A stretch of 64,000 nt of DNA, taken from positions 181,572,011 to 181,636,010 of the forward strand of contig CP136064.1 in assembly GCA_032622095.1 (NCBI GenBank), given 5' to 3'. A program made the translations under genes and the position numbers. The notes under the pieces were generated by a model. The model was not told the DNA's origin and ran no database searches. It worked only from the letters and a program-made list of their open reading frames with translations. Each line of letters opens with the position of its first letter. Position 1 is the first letter of the stretch. Below are positions 34,210 to 44,898 of this stretch, piece after piece. Source of the DNA: Siphonodentalium dalli. Taxonomy: Eukaryota > Mollusca > Scaphopoda > Gadilida > Siphonodentaliidae.

Positions 34210-35929
34210 TTTTCTGGAATTTCGGACTATTTCGTCTATAAAAATACGATGAGCAACTGAAAATGTTTTTCAACATTCTGGAAGGGGTAGATGTCCAGGT
34301 ATATATGTTTAAAATTTCACGCATAAACTATGACAGATAACAAAGTTATAATTAGTTTTATAGGCCCACCATAAATCCCCTATAATAAACGCATGCCCCC
34401 GTAAGCACATGGCTTTGCTGTGGATGCTTTCGTTCCCAGCATGCATCATTCTCGCTATCTGTAAAATGTCTATGAACAATGGCTGTGCCACGCACTCTTA
34501 GCTTTGATCCGCATTTAGAAGCATTCTGGTGTGGCGAATGAGAAACCTGCAGTAATTTATAAGCCGTAGTTCATTGTAATAATTTGAAGAATTACTTATC
34601 TTAACGGAATTCTGAGGCGGTCCATTCATGTAACCAATATATTTTATATTATGATTTATATTTATGGCTAATAATACGATCTTGGTGGCGTTACCATTTC
34701 TGACTATGGTTTTCTTGTTTTAATATAACATACCGTATACCGGTATATGTGGACCTCTATATCTACGCGTGATCATTTTGTGACGGTAACAGTCGCATCA
34801 TCGACGGTTTAAAGAGACGGGCGGCCTTCGTTGTAGGTTATAATTTAGAAATAACATTATCAAATTATGATAATTTCCTCAAGAATATACTAATTTAGTA
34901 TCGCATAATGATGATATGAATGCGATATTATTCACAAAACACGTTTTGTGTCCGAGAAAATACAGGTCGACTGTTGTCGCAAAAAGCGCAGTGGATCAGT
35001 GAGTGGATTGTTTAATAAGATGAGTCACGATATTGTGCAATTTCCTTATTTAGATTCGCGCGCTTTACGTCGGTTGTAAAACTCCTAATTTGGTACGCTA
35101 AGAACTTGCAACTCACAATACGATTTGGCTTGATTTTGAACTGACAGTGGGTCGATTAAAATAAAATTTGGTGTGATTTGAATGCGACTATTGATTGCGC
35201 CAATAATTTTATCTGCACATTCCACAGCGCAACGGAACATTTTCATTGGCCGACATGGTAGTTCCCAGTGTTTGTCTATAAACAATCGTAAAGTCACTTT
35301 TGTTTATGTTTGTTTACATAACCAAGGGTACAAACATGACAATAACATGCAATCTAAACACGATATTTATGTATAAGAACAACATCAGTCATCATTCTGT
35401 CTATTATTAATATTATTTCATGGCGGTTGTGGTGGATGTGACTATTTAAAAACCTATATCCACAGGGAAGCCAACCCGTATCTTTAATACAATTAGATTC
35501 GAGTCGACAAAAATTCAGTCGTTTGAAACGGGCCTTAGTATATATTTTTTCACGTTCTTTTTGGAAACCCACTACGAAGGCATCAGGCCCCTTTAAGAGT
35601 TTCTCTGTAATGTCACATTGGTGGTTTTGATCTTGGTTCTGAAAAAAAAACGTTTACAGAGCTCTTATGTGTTGGGGGGGGGGGGGGGATACATTACAAA
35701 CACATATTGAAAGAAAAATTTCCAATTTTCCTGATCTTTAAAATTAGGCATGGGCCCAATACCAACCAAAATGGGTTTGTGTAATGGATACGTACATAGC
35801 CCTGTGGGACATCTGATCAGTAGAGCAATTCATGCTTATGATGTACTTGAATATCGACTAGCATATATACTATAAGAAATGATGAGACATATATAGTATT
35901 GTTAAGCAATTCCTGGCGTATGTATTTTG
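34210..35929. other. Intergenic DNA, no gene recognised
   Basis: A 70-bp phrase around 34655-34730 (TATTTATGGCTAATAATA, TTGGTGGCGTTACC) recurs at 59710-59790. GTTTGAAACGGGCCTT ends at 35536 (see 25474). A G-run lies at about 35674-35690. Nothing else was recognised. Confidence 0.5.
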
Positions 35930-36480
35930 AATTTTGAAATCTGAACAAGAAAATCGCAAAATACTAGCATCTAGACTAGCCTCAAGCCTTCCTATAGAGT
36001 TGGAAATTTCAAACCTGACACCCCACTTAGGTTGGAAAATTTCCAACTGATGACAATTCCAATGAAAATGTTGACCAAATGTATGACATTATTGTTTTCT
36101 AAAATGAATTAGCAGTTTTTGTCTGGCAACGGGAGAGGGACCAGGACACAAGCTTTCCAAGTGTTATCAAATTTCAAATTTCCAACCTGTCATCCCCCTA
36201 AGGTTGGAAAATTTCCAACTGATGACCATTTCAGTCAAAACAATTGACAAAAAATAGGAAAATATGAAAATATTGGTCCAAATACAATAAATCCCCCCCC
36301 CCCAATAAATTGTTTGAAAATCAAACTACAAGAACATTTTCGACCTATTGTTGGTGTGAAATTTCCAACTAATGTTTTGGCAGGTATGAAATTTCCAACT
36401 GTTGAAACTTTTGACCAAAGTTGGGGGGGGTGACACCCCAACCCCCCCCCCCCCCTGTCGCCACGTCTCTGACCAGAGAG
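35930..36480 (-). repeat. Dispersed repeat rich in GTTGGAAATTTC (copy 1, reverse)
   Basis: This block is the reverse complement of 41790-42325. GGTTGGAAAATTTCCAACTG, GGTATGAAATTTCCAACTGT and CCTGACACCCCACTTAGG appear in mirrored order in the two copies, as do the ends (CATCTAGACTAGCCTCAAG; TGTCGCCACGTCTCT). The 13-mer TTGGAAATTTCCAA-like motif occurs at least six times per copy. The element class is unknown. Confidence 0.75.
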
Positions 36481-37066
36481 GGGATGGGTCGTCGGTGGTG
36501 ACATCATCCATCATCGGCATCAGGAAGCCGCAGGTATAGGAGAAATAGATTTCGTTGCATCGATTCCCCCCATGCACCCACCCGGTCACCCCACCTCCAT
36601 ACCACATCCCGATGTGTACGTCGGCCGAATGTTTCCACAAACTATAATCGACGTAAATTCCCGCATGAGATGTCCTGGAATTTCCAATTGCGTGTAACTA
36701 TTTATAGAACATAATCAGTAAATTATCCACGTTCCAGGTATTCATAAACAAAAACATGGCCTGCATGTGATTAGTTCACGAATAGTGTCGATTCACTTTT
36801 ATGCAGAACGGTTCCGCTCCTTAGCAAATTGTGTACGGTACTATATATGGTGACAACATGCAGAATCGAAAGAAATTGGCACCAGCTGCAGGCCGTCTTT
36901 GAAAACAGATACATAATGCGGATTAGTATATTCAAAGGCCGATGTGCGTATATAATATAGCAGACTATTTTGAGGGATTATGTAAACGTACGTACGTGTC
37001 TTGAATAAAACCGACCAGATGATGTTTTGATGTGGCATACCTAACATTTCAGTCAAACAACCAGCA

Positions 37067-37331
37067 ATGTGGAAAGCAGTAACTCTGAATTCTAGATCTA
37101 CCTTCAATGTGAACGCCGTCACATTAATCTCGATTCTAGTGACCCGTGCTTTGCTTATCTATAGTTTTCAGTTCCCTTGTTTCGACGATATATGTTCAAC
37201 AGAAAATCGTCAGTACTGTGACGAGCGAGATGAGGAGAGGCGGTGTAGATACTGCTCGGATATCATGTGCCAGCAGGAGAGTATGACCGCAGGGGAATCT
37301 CCAGGAATATGCGTGGAATATCTCTGCAACA
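37067..37331 (+). CDS. Candidate TNF-receptor-like gene, exon 1: signal peptide and Cys-rich domain
   Basis: Starts at ATG 37067. Residues about 17-37 (AVTLISILVTRALLIYSF) form a hydrophobic signal-like segment. The next about 50 residues carry eight cysteines: ICSTENRQYCDERDEERRC, RYCSDIMCQQE, PGICVEYLCN. The run C-x2-C-x4-C with an aromatic-x-Asp before it and a closing C-x4-C resembles the single cysteine-rich domain of BCMA/TACI-type TNF receptors. The exon ends in phase 1 at A|GTAAGT (37332). With exons 38749-38796 and 40943-41124 it gives a 164-residue membrane protein. The receptor assignment is inference from cysteine spacing; another small cysteine-rich receptor is possible. No similar gene neighbours it. 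Confidence 0.6.
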
Positions 37332-37384
37332 GTAAGTTTTGTTGTGTATGATTCGTCTCCGATAAATAGACGAAATTCTAAGCT

Positions 37385-37790
37385 TATTCGAATTTTTTTT
37401 TTATTTTGGTCGAACAAAGGGTGTTTTTGAGTGCCCACAAGACACTCTTTCCAAAATGGCCGCGCCGTTCAGGGGGTTTCAAATAGAGCACCCAGTTCTC
37501 AGCACCTTGACCGATTTAGGTCAAAACCAAGGGTGTTGTTGGGTGGCCCCAAGCAATCTAAATATGCACCACTCACCCCACCCGATCCAAAATGACCGCC
37601 GTCTGGACCCCTCTGGTTCGGGGCAGGATGTGTGGAAAGATTTCTTGAGGAGGGGCACATGCACAAAAACACCATTGGTTTGACCTAAATCGGTCAAGGG
37701 GCCGAGAAATGGCGTATGAGTGCCATTTTGAACCATTCTGGGTGGCGGCCATTTTGGATCGGGTGGGAGTGTGTAAATAGTGTCCAAATA
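37385..37790. repeat. Imperfect inverted repeat in intron 1
   Basis: CCTTGACCGATTTAGGTCAA (from about 37504) pairs with TTGACCTAAATCGGTCAAGG (from about 37679). The AAAATGGCCGC / GCGGCCATTTT phrases at about 37454 and 37745 extend the symmetry. Probably a foldback MITE; no target duplication was defined. Confidence 0.6.
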
Positions 37791-37979
37791 TAAAAAAAAA
37801 TTCTAATACGGAATGGAAGTCACCTTCGTCCGATCAAGCACCTTGTTAAAATTACTCTCATATGACCCCTATATACTATGTTACTATAACATTCTGATGT
37901 GATGTTCTCGCGTTTGTCCCTGGCAAGCACAATATAGGCAGGTTTAGATTGGAGAACTGAAAATGTCAGTCATGTCAAA

Positions 37980-38717
37980 AAAATAAAGAGCGTTTGTGTC
38001 ATTTGTGTGTGATTAAAGGTACTCAATCCGATAAAACTCCTCTCAATTACTATTTCAATGGCTTCGCGGGGGGGGGGGGGGTCAAAAATATTTGATTCGA
38101 GTCGAGGAAGTCACCCATCAAAGCTCAGATTTGTTAGATATCGATTTTAGAAATCTATTATTTTTCATTATCGGGAATTCTATCTGGCCCAGAACTCAGT
38201 CAAAATTGCGTTAAAATTACCACTTGATTTTAGAGTTATCCATCCTTGTCTGTTTGAATAGATTTGGAGTACATCCAGAGCAGATTACGGCAGTTATTAG
38301 TACTCATCTCGAGTTAATAACAAATTTCAAAAATCAATATCTAATAACTCTGAGCTTTGTTTGATGGGTTCCTCGACTCGAATCAAATATTTTTTACCCC
38401 CAAAGCCAAAGAAATAGTAATATAGGACCCTCTGATCGGATTGTTGTTGTTGGAATCTGTTGAGATGGGGACCCTCTTTACGGATTGAGTACCTTTAACC
38501 AATATAATTGCGCTGTGTTATGTAAACAGAAGCAAATTTTCGGTAACACGAGAAGGTTCTTGTTTACGTACACCATCGTCCATCTTGGCGACAATATACT
38601 ATTTACGCGCTGATTATGTTTGGCATATGAACACAACTATATATTTTTAAATATTCCTTCCGTTGATGGTGATTTGAACAAATATGAATATTTCTGCAAC
38701 GAACGCCGCCCGTGCCT
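37980..38717. mobile_element. Family B element interrupted by a family G element
   Basis: 37980-38012 (AATAAAGAGCGTTTGTGTCA) and 38499-38717 (CCAATATAATTGCGCTGTG ... GAACGCCGCCCGTGCCT, then TTAA) are continuous in the related copy 20019-20277. Between them lies the family G element with TTAA on both sides. The right end stops about 30 bp before the acceptor of the receptor-like exon 2. Confidence 0.75.
38017..38494. mobile_element. TTAA-flanked family G element (copy 2)
   Basis: TTAA at 38013-38016 and 38495-38498; ends AGGTACTCAATCCG and CGGATTGAGTACCT as in 29930-30398, from which it differs by few bases and by a longer G-run at 38069. It lies in intron 1 of the receptor-like gene. Confidence 0.88.
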
Positions 38718-38748
38718 TTAAAAGTCGTGCATGTCAATTTCTCCACAG

Positions 38749-38796
38749 GAACTCAACGAAGAGAGAAACTACAGAACAACAACAGCTCACCGGCAG
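38749..38796 (+). CDS. Candidate TNF-receptor-like gene, exon 2: stalk
   Basis: A 48-bp exon between CTCCACAG and GTAAAT. In phase with exon 1 it encodes RTQRREKLQNNNSSPA, a polar, low-complexity stretch suited to a juxtamembrane stalk; NNSS offers possible N-glycosylation. It ends with one base that exon 3 completes to Asp. Short exons are hard to call; support comes from the exact phase match on both sides. Confidence 0.5.
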
Positions 38797-38939
38797 GTAA
38801 ATTAAAGTATAGATACCCGACCCACAGTTGCAACAACAATGTGTTCAAAGGGCCGCATAATGTTCAAACTCCGATTATTTCTTTTGGGAGTCATCAATGA
38901 TCAATATCAGGCCAAATTCACAGCTAATAGCCCAGTTCT

Positions 38940-40942
38940 CTTAAGAAGAATTCAACTCACATCTTAAAGTTACTTAATCCGATTTGATGGTCCCCTTATC
39001 ATCAGATTCCAACAGCAACATTTTTTGAAATGGCTCTTCAGTTATCAGAATCGATTAATTGCCAAAAAAAATTAGAACTAACCACAGTCAACTATACCGA
39101 AATATGGTCGGATTGTCAAATATCTAACACACAAAGCCACATGATTTTAGAGTTATCCATATTCCTCCGAAATTTGGTCTGAGACCGTCGGCTTGACGAA
39201 TGTTTATCAGGCCGCCAAAAATTACATATCTCGGGAATTAACAAATTTCAAAAATCGATATCTGACTATTCTGAGAGCTTTGATCGGTGGGTTCTTAAAC
39301 TATAATCAAATATTGTTTACCCCCGAAGCAAGAGGAATTGATTTCTTGATAATTGATTTTTGTCAAGAGAAATTATATTCTTCTGAAGAGGAATTCCATT
39401 CCTGTTAAAAGAAATTGCACCAACATCGAAGGAATTGCTGTTAAGATAAATGCAATTCTTCTTAAGAACAAGAAATAAGTTCTTCTTAACAAAAAATCAA
39501 CCCGGCCCAGAGTCTAATACCAATTTTTGTTCAGCCTTTTGATCGCTTTGCACGCATGGGGGTGTCATAAAAAGGGATAATAATTGACTAGGTTTATCTC
39601 GAGCTTGAATAATAGCTTGGTTCGATACGCGGGCAAATTCGACTGTCGGGTGATTTCTGACTAACTACATTACATTATTTACATGTAATGAAATTATAAT
39701 GAGCATTTATATATACGCGCCCATGCACACGCAGTATTTTAACAATGAATATATGCACTCAAATTACAACTCATGCACAATAAGAATTTAAAGACGAATC
39801 AAAATAGAAGTTTGACATTCGAGGCCAAATTCAGTCATGATCAAATCTATTCATGGCGTATATGCTAAATATAGCGGCTGCGCCCATGCAAGTGTCATAA
39901 TTATGCCAGGAACTCTCGGTATTTAGGTCTCAAATATAAAACACACAGATAGTAATTTGTCGCTTTCTGCATGGTGATTAAAATATATAGGTCGAGATCG
40001 AAATATAATCACGTACGAAATCCATAATTAGTATACAGAAATACTGACTAAAGTCATAAAATCATCACCTTGTTAAGAAAAAGGTGAACTCTCTTTTGTG
40101 TTTATTTTTCTTAATCGTAAAACATAAAAGAGCGTTCCGCGTGCTAGTATTTTCCTGACATATGATAAAATAGAGATCATGCAGTGGTCTCACTTGTATG
40201 TGTACCGACAGTTGAAGGCTTCAGTGAGTGGGGTTTATTTTTGCATATTAAATATGGATGTGAATTGAAAAAGCTGGCACCACTTCAAAAGCGAAAAAGA
40301 CCACAGTGTGTTAACGATAGTGAACGTCAATCCTCTGTATAAACTGTTTTCAACAAATCAGGCATATTCGACATTCACAATCGTCATTCTCCATTGGTGG
40401 CGTGATGTTTAGCAAAGCCGTTTAACAGATATTGAAAATATTTTACCAACCGTTCAGTGCCTGCGTTTACAAACCGTTCAATTTCGATCGTCCTTGCACA
40501 ACGCCTTGAAAATCATATATGCGTAATCGGGAAATTTATTGAAAAATGCTAAAAAAAAAAAAAACCCTTAAAGCATCATTTCAAGGGGATAATAGTATGC
40601 AAATTAAGTTTTCCGAAAGAAAATGATGCTTTAAATTAGAACTTTTAGAAAAGTGCATTTTAAAGCAAGGGGTTTTCAACATGGATTTACTACTAAACAT
40701 TGATTGAATCCAAAATCAAGAATATGATCGGACATTGATAACTGATCGAATGGTGTAGGGATCGCGGGTAAAATATTCAAAAGAATGACGAAATTGATGA
40801 AAATATACTCGATCTGACCGTATTTGTTCGAGTCGAACATGATTTGTTAAAACAGTTTACCGGGAGAATGTCGTTCAGTTCTATTATATGCACGATATAC
40901 ATAAATTGATCTGCAATATTCTATTCTTTCTGTCCTCTTCAG
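38940..40942. other. Intron 2 of the receptor-like gene
   Basis: AT-rich intronic DNA. 38964-39110 and 39180-39300 contain diverged phrases of the family G element (ACTTAATCCGAT, TTTCAAAAATCGATATCTGA). Otherwise no exon-like segment was recognised. Confidence 0.45.
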
Positions 40943-41124
40943 ATGAACGTTGGGCCGAGATCATGGGACACCAAACCTTGTTATTAGTTGTTCTGACAGT
41001 TGTGTTGGTGGTAGGGATGCTGAACTTGATGACGACATGTGTTCGTTGTGTGCGGAAAACCCTAATCCGGGGAGAAACTGACTCAACGGGCGTCCTACTC
41101 GAAAGGACATTCAACGAGGTTTGA
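40943..41124 (+). CDS. Candidate TNF-receptor-like gene, exon 3: transmembrane helix and tail
   Basis: After a pyrimidine tract and CTCTTCAG (to 40942) the exon encodes DERWAEIMGHQ, then the hydrophobic helix TLLLVVLTVVLVVGMLNLM, then a basic, cysteine-containing juxtamembrane TTCVRCVRK and a 20-residue tail ending LLERTFNEV and TGA (41122-41124). The reading frame is the one dictated by exons 1 and 2, which supports the gene. Positive residues directly after the helix fit a type I orientation. No death domain is present. The tail has no obvious TRAF-binding PxQE-type motif. Confidence 0.6.
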
Positions 41125-41187
41125 GCATTAACAAGAGCAGTCGATAGTTGCACGAATTGTGGCCTATATAGTCTGATACCATGTATA

Positions 41188-41193
41188 AATAAA
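41188..41193 (+). terminator. Polyadenylation signal AATAAA of the receptor-like gene
   Basis: AATAAA 64 bp after the stop codon at 41124, at normal distance for a short 3' UTR. It supports exon 3 as a genuine last exon. Confidence 0.55.
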
Positions 41194-41289
41194 GTCAAAT
41201 TGGTCGAATTGGTCAAAAGTATATATATATACGATAACGTTACATTGTCATTATGGTCATATCTCTCTCTCTGTCTATATAAATATAAC

Positions 41290-41469
41290 GAATGTGGGTC
41301 TATTAGTATGAATGCTTCTGCGTGTATGGTTGTTGTAAAGGGAAGTCATGTATGTAATTCGCCAATTTTTGTGTGTGTCTGTTAGAATTAATTCTTATGA
41401 GTGATTGGTTGTTGTAAAGGCAAGTCATGTATGTAATTCTCCAATGTTCTATATGTGTGTCTGTTATAA
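41290..41469 (+). repeat. Two-unit direct repeat of about 95 bp
   Basis: GGTTGTTGTAAAGGGAAGTC..ATGTATGTAATTC occurs at about 41328 and again at about 41407; a third relative is at 42888-42930 (GGTTGTTGTAAATGGAAATC). Confidence 0.65.
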
Positions 41470-42863
41470 GGGCGCGTATACACATGGCCAGCAAGAAAAT
41501 ACCAGGTTTGCCCCATGTGACTTACTTGACCAATGAAATAAATATTACCGGAAAATATCCGACGAAGGCAGCGCACTGATATTTTATCGCCAATTGGTGA
41601 TATGGGTTCACCTTGATATGTGGCCATCGGTATCCGTTAACAAATCTCGCAGGGATATGATCGTAACAATTCAAGCACTCGAGTTATGATCCATCAATAG
41701 TATCGTCTGTTTCAACACACTACGTATTTCCATTTTATATTGGTTGTCAGAACCGCTTATGTATTATATATACATGTATATACGCATGTACAGAGACGTG
41801 GCGACAGGGGGTGGGGTGTCTCATCCCCAACTTTGGGCAAAATTTTCAACAGTTGGACATTTCATACCTGCCAAAACATTAGTTGGAAATTTCACACCAA
41901 AAATAGCTTGAAAATGTTCTTGTAGTTTGATTTTTTTTTAATTTCTAATTGGGGTAATTAATTGTTTTTAGACCAATATTTGCATATTTTCCTATTTTTA
42001 TCCTATTAAATTTGGTCTGAAATGGTCATCAGTTGGAAACTTTCCAACCTCAGGGGGGGTTGACATGTTGGAAATTTCCAACACTTGGAAAGCTTGTTTC
42101 CTGGTCCCTCCCCCGTGGACAGTCAAAAGTAAAAAAAACTGCTAGTTAATTTAAGAAAACAATATTGTCATACATTTGGTCAACATTGTCATTGGAATTG
42201 TCATCAGTTGTAAATTTCCCAACCTAAGTGGGGTGTCAGGTTTGAAATTTCCAACTCTAGGAATGATTGAGGCTAGTCTAGATGGTATATAGGATTTTGC
42301 GATTTTCTTGTTCAGATTACAAAATATTCGCACACCGGTCCGAACCATGGTCTAACATTAGGCCTAAGGGCACTGAGGTGCAAGGGGTGAAAATGGATTT
42401 ATGGAAAACTTGTGTTTGGTCTGATTTTGATTCATGGTGGGGGGGGGGGGGGGTGCAGTTGCAATTTCCCAAGGTGAACACACCGAACGGAAACCCTAGC
42501 TATGCGTGTATGGGGATGCTTTATAATTTGTGATGTGGCCCAGGGCCGAACCCACCAATGTCTGTTTAGATGTCGTTTCGTGTGTTCGTGAAGTACACGC
42601 ACCCCTACTCCAACGACGAGGGCGCATTCCGTTTCCATAACACTTTATAACTCTATGAATATTCGATATGGACTATAGGTTATTTGTCCGCAGTAATTCA
42701 CTTCAACAAACACGACTAACACTAGTCACATTGAGCTCAATCAACGTCATCTAACCCGTCGCTTTCTCACGGGCGTAATCTTTGCAGCAAGAAAATATAA
42801 GAGTACAATTGTACCTGATATTTTCTTGCAGATATTTTCTTGCAGCTTCATGTGTACGCGCCC
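41470..42863. mobile_element. Possible DNA element with GGGCGCGTA inverted ends
   Basis: GGGCGCGTATACACATGG followed by GCAAGAAAATA at the left pairs with TATTTTCTTGCAGCTTCATG and TGTACGCGCCC at the right. A small extra hairpin GCAAGAAAATAT...ATATTTTCTTGC lies at 42787-42829. The repeat 41790-42325 is nested inside. The target duplication is not clear. Confidence 0.5.
41790..42325 (+). repeat. Dispersed repeat rich in GTTGGAAATTTC (copy 2, forward)
   Basis: Reverse-complement partner of 35930-36480: GAGACGTGGCGACAGGGGGT at the start, CTAGTCTAGATG and CGCACACCGG-proximal sequence at the end. The two copies are both close to the receptor-like gene but in opposite orientation. Confidence 0.75.
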
Positions 42864-43040
42864 TTTTGTATGAATGTGTATATGCGTATGGTTGTTGTAA
42901 ATGGAAATCATGTATGTAATTCTCATGTCCATCACATATTTGATGACTGTAAATATGTTGAGTCTTGTTCCCTGTTTATGTATTTATAATTTAATTGTAT
43001 GGATGCTCTAAATATCTCCATGAATGGAGGAAATAAAGAA

Positions 43041-43220
43041 TCTATTATATATTTTGGAAGATCTGAGTGTGTGTGTGTGTGTGTTCGCGATGGACTCGAA
43101 CACGGCTGGACCGATTTCGACCAAACTTGGTACGGACACGTAATTCGACCCGGGAACGAACATGGGCCCGTCCATTTGTCCGTGCGGCGTCACCATGACC
43201 TTCAAAACTCATATATCGGG
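43041..43220 (+). mobile_element. Helitron-like second family, 5' head
   Basis: TCTATTATATATTTTGGAAG at 43041, then a (GT)n tract and GATGGACTCGAACACGGCTG, as in 28771. After about 43220 the similarity is lost, so the head and the tail at 43695-44052 may belong to one disrupted element or to two. Confidence 0.65.
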
Positions 43221-43694
43221 ATCCGCAGTGCTAACACGCCGGAATTTAGGACTGCGATGCAGGGAGGATAACTCTATATTCATACGTTGACGAACGTAAG
43301 CAATTTGCAGGCAATTACGCATCGTGTATTTCCCCCAAAATTATAACATTTACAATATATATATATTGTCAATTTGCAGGCTATTAAGAATCGTGTATCT
43401 ATCCCAAAATAAATCATTTACAATTTCTGATATATAAATTTTGTTACAGCTGATATTCTTAGGTCTATTGTCGATAGATTTATTTTTTGTATATTTACAC
43501 CACGCATATATAGGCTCAAGTTGTTTACATTTACCCCGCGGGTCTGGAATCTCATCCAAGAATCCATTTAGCTGAAATGCTATTTCGCTGTTGGAATCTA
43601 CCGGTGGCCCCAAACCGTCAATGCCAACAACATCGACATTGTTCAACTTTGACGGCGAGAAAATAATTAGTTAAAATTTACTACACAATGCTAA

Positions 43695-44051
43695 TTTATC
43701 TTTACGTTGAAGCTTGATAATTAACGAGCGTGTGTATATGAGGCGCGTTTTTATATACTTTAGTGGAAATCAAATCGGGTAAAACTGGCGGATTTTTACG
43801 GACGAAATTTGATACATAGGGTATCTCGGTATCCGCTGGGCCGATTTCCCAATATCCGCTGGGCCAATTTCCACCATTTTTGGGGTGTTGGTGTTGGTAA
43901 ACTGCCAGACGGATTTTGACGAAATTTTATACTTAGTGGTATTTGTTTCCAGGGAGTGTTTTGGACGGGTCAAATCGTGACCCCACCTGACCTTGACCTT
44001 CAAAATGGTCAATTCAATGTCAAAGCCCGGACGAAGTCGGGTCATCTTCTA

Positions 44052-44052
<1 letters not shown>
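43695..44052 (+). mobile_element. Helitron-like second family, 3' tail
   Basis: From AATTTATCTTTACGTTGAAG to the terminal hairpin GCCCGGACGAAGTCGGGT, CATCTT and CTAG (ends 44052). The whole tail closely matches 50280-50557, including TATCCGCTGGGCCGATTTCC. It is followed directly by a TA microsatellite. Confidence 0.7.

Positions 44053-44100
<48 letters not shown>
44053..44100. repeat. TA microsatellite
   Basis: Uninterrupted TA dinucleotides starting at the Helitron 3' end; the equivalent ends at 29650 and 50557 also run into TA-rich sequence. Confidence 0.9.
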
Positions 44101-44101
<1 letters not shown>

Positions 44102-44898
44102 CGAAATGTGTTTTCGTAGGTATAGTATAGTGTTATCCATGCTGGAAACATTCAAGAAGTAGACGGACGTCTTTGAATATGTTATTATCTTTGCATTATT
44201 TCAGCCAATATACCAAGGATTAGATATACAACAATATATAATTGGGGTTCACGGCTAGATCGATAGCGATTTGTGTTCAATCTGAGTGACAGGACAGGTG
44301 CAATGCATGCACCTTTCACGTGATGTTATGATTGTATCAATGAGTATCCAGGTTTAACCGAAGGGAGAGGATTTGTTTTCAAGATTATATTGACTAAGTC
44401 GCGAAGAGTTTCAGAAATAAAAGAATTTAACTAATATGTACGACCAAAGTTGATCACTTGTGGAAGTTGTGGTGTTGAAAATGTTTTTAAAAAATCTGTG
44501 ATTTAGTCGAAAGTACGGTCCAGATTGCGTCATCACCCTTCCAATTAACTCAGGAAACTCATTTCGAAATACATGTACAATCTGTTACTCATGCAGATTG
44601 AATAGCAATTTCTATCTAATCGGCTACCCAGATTAACTATATTTCGCTATTCAATCGCCTGTGTATTCGGTGATTATTTGGAAATGCAACCACTCATCAG
44701 GACCGGATGCAGTTCCACCTATATAAACTCTGCTATAAACCCAGACCAGAAATCATAAGTAAGTATATGCACATATATTTACTAAATTATGATCTATATA
44801 ATCTACACCTCTGATTGGTCAAATTATGCCATACATACATACATACACGCCGATATAATATTTTATAATATACCTCTTTGAGACAAAATTTATCTTAA

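Noticed and set aside
36235-36640. Minus-strand ORFs of 90 and 104 codons with glycine runs
   Set aside because: The runs come from C/G homopolymers within a dispersed repeat.
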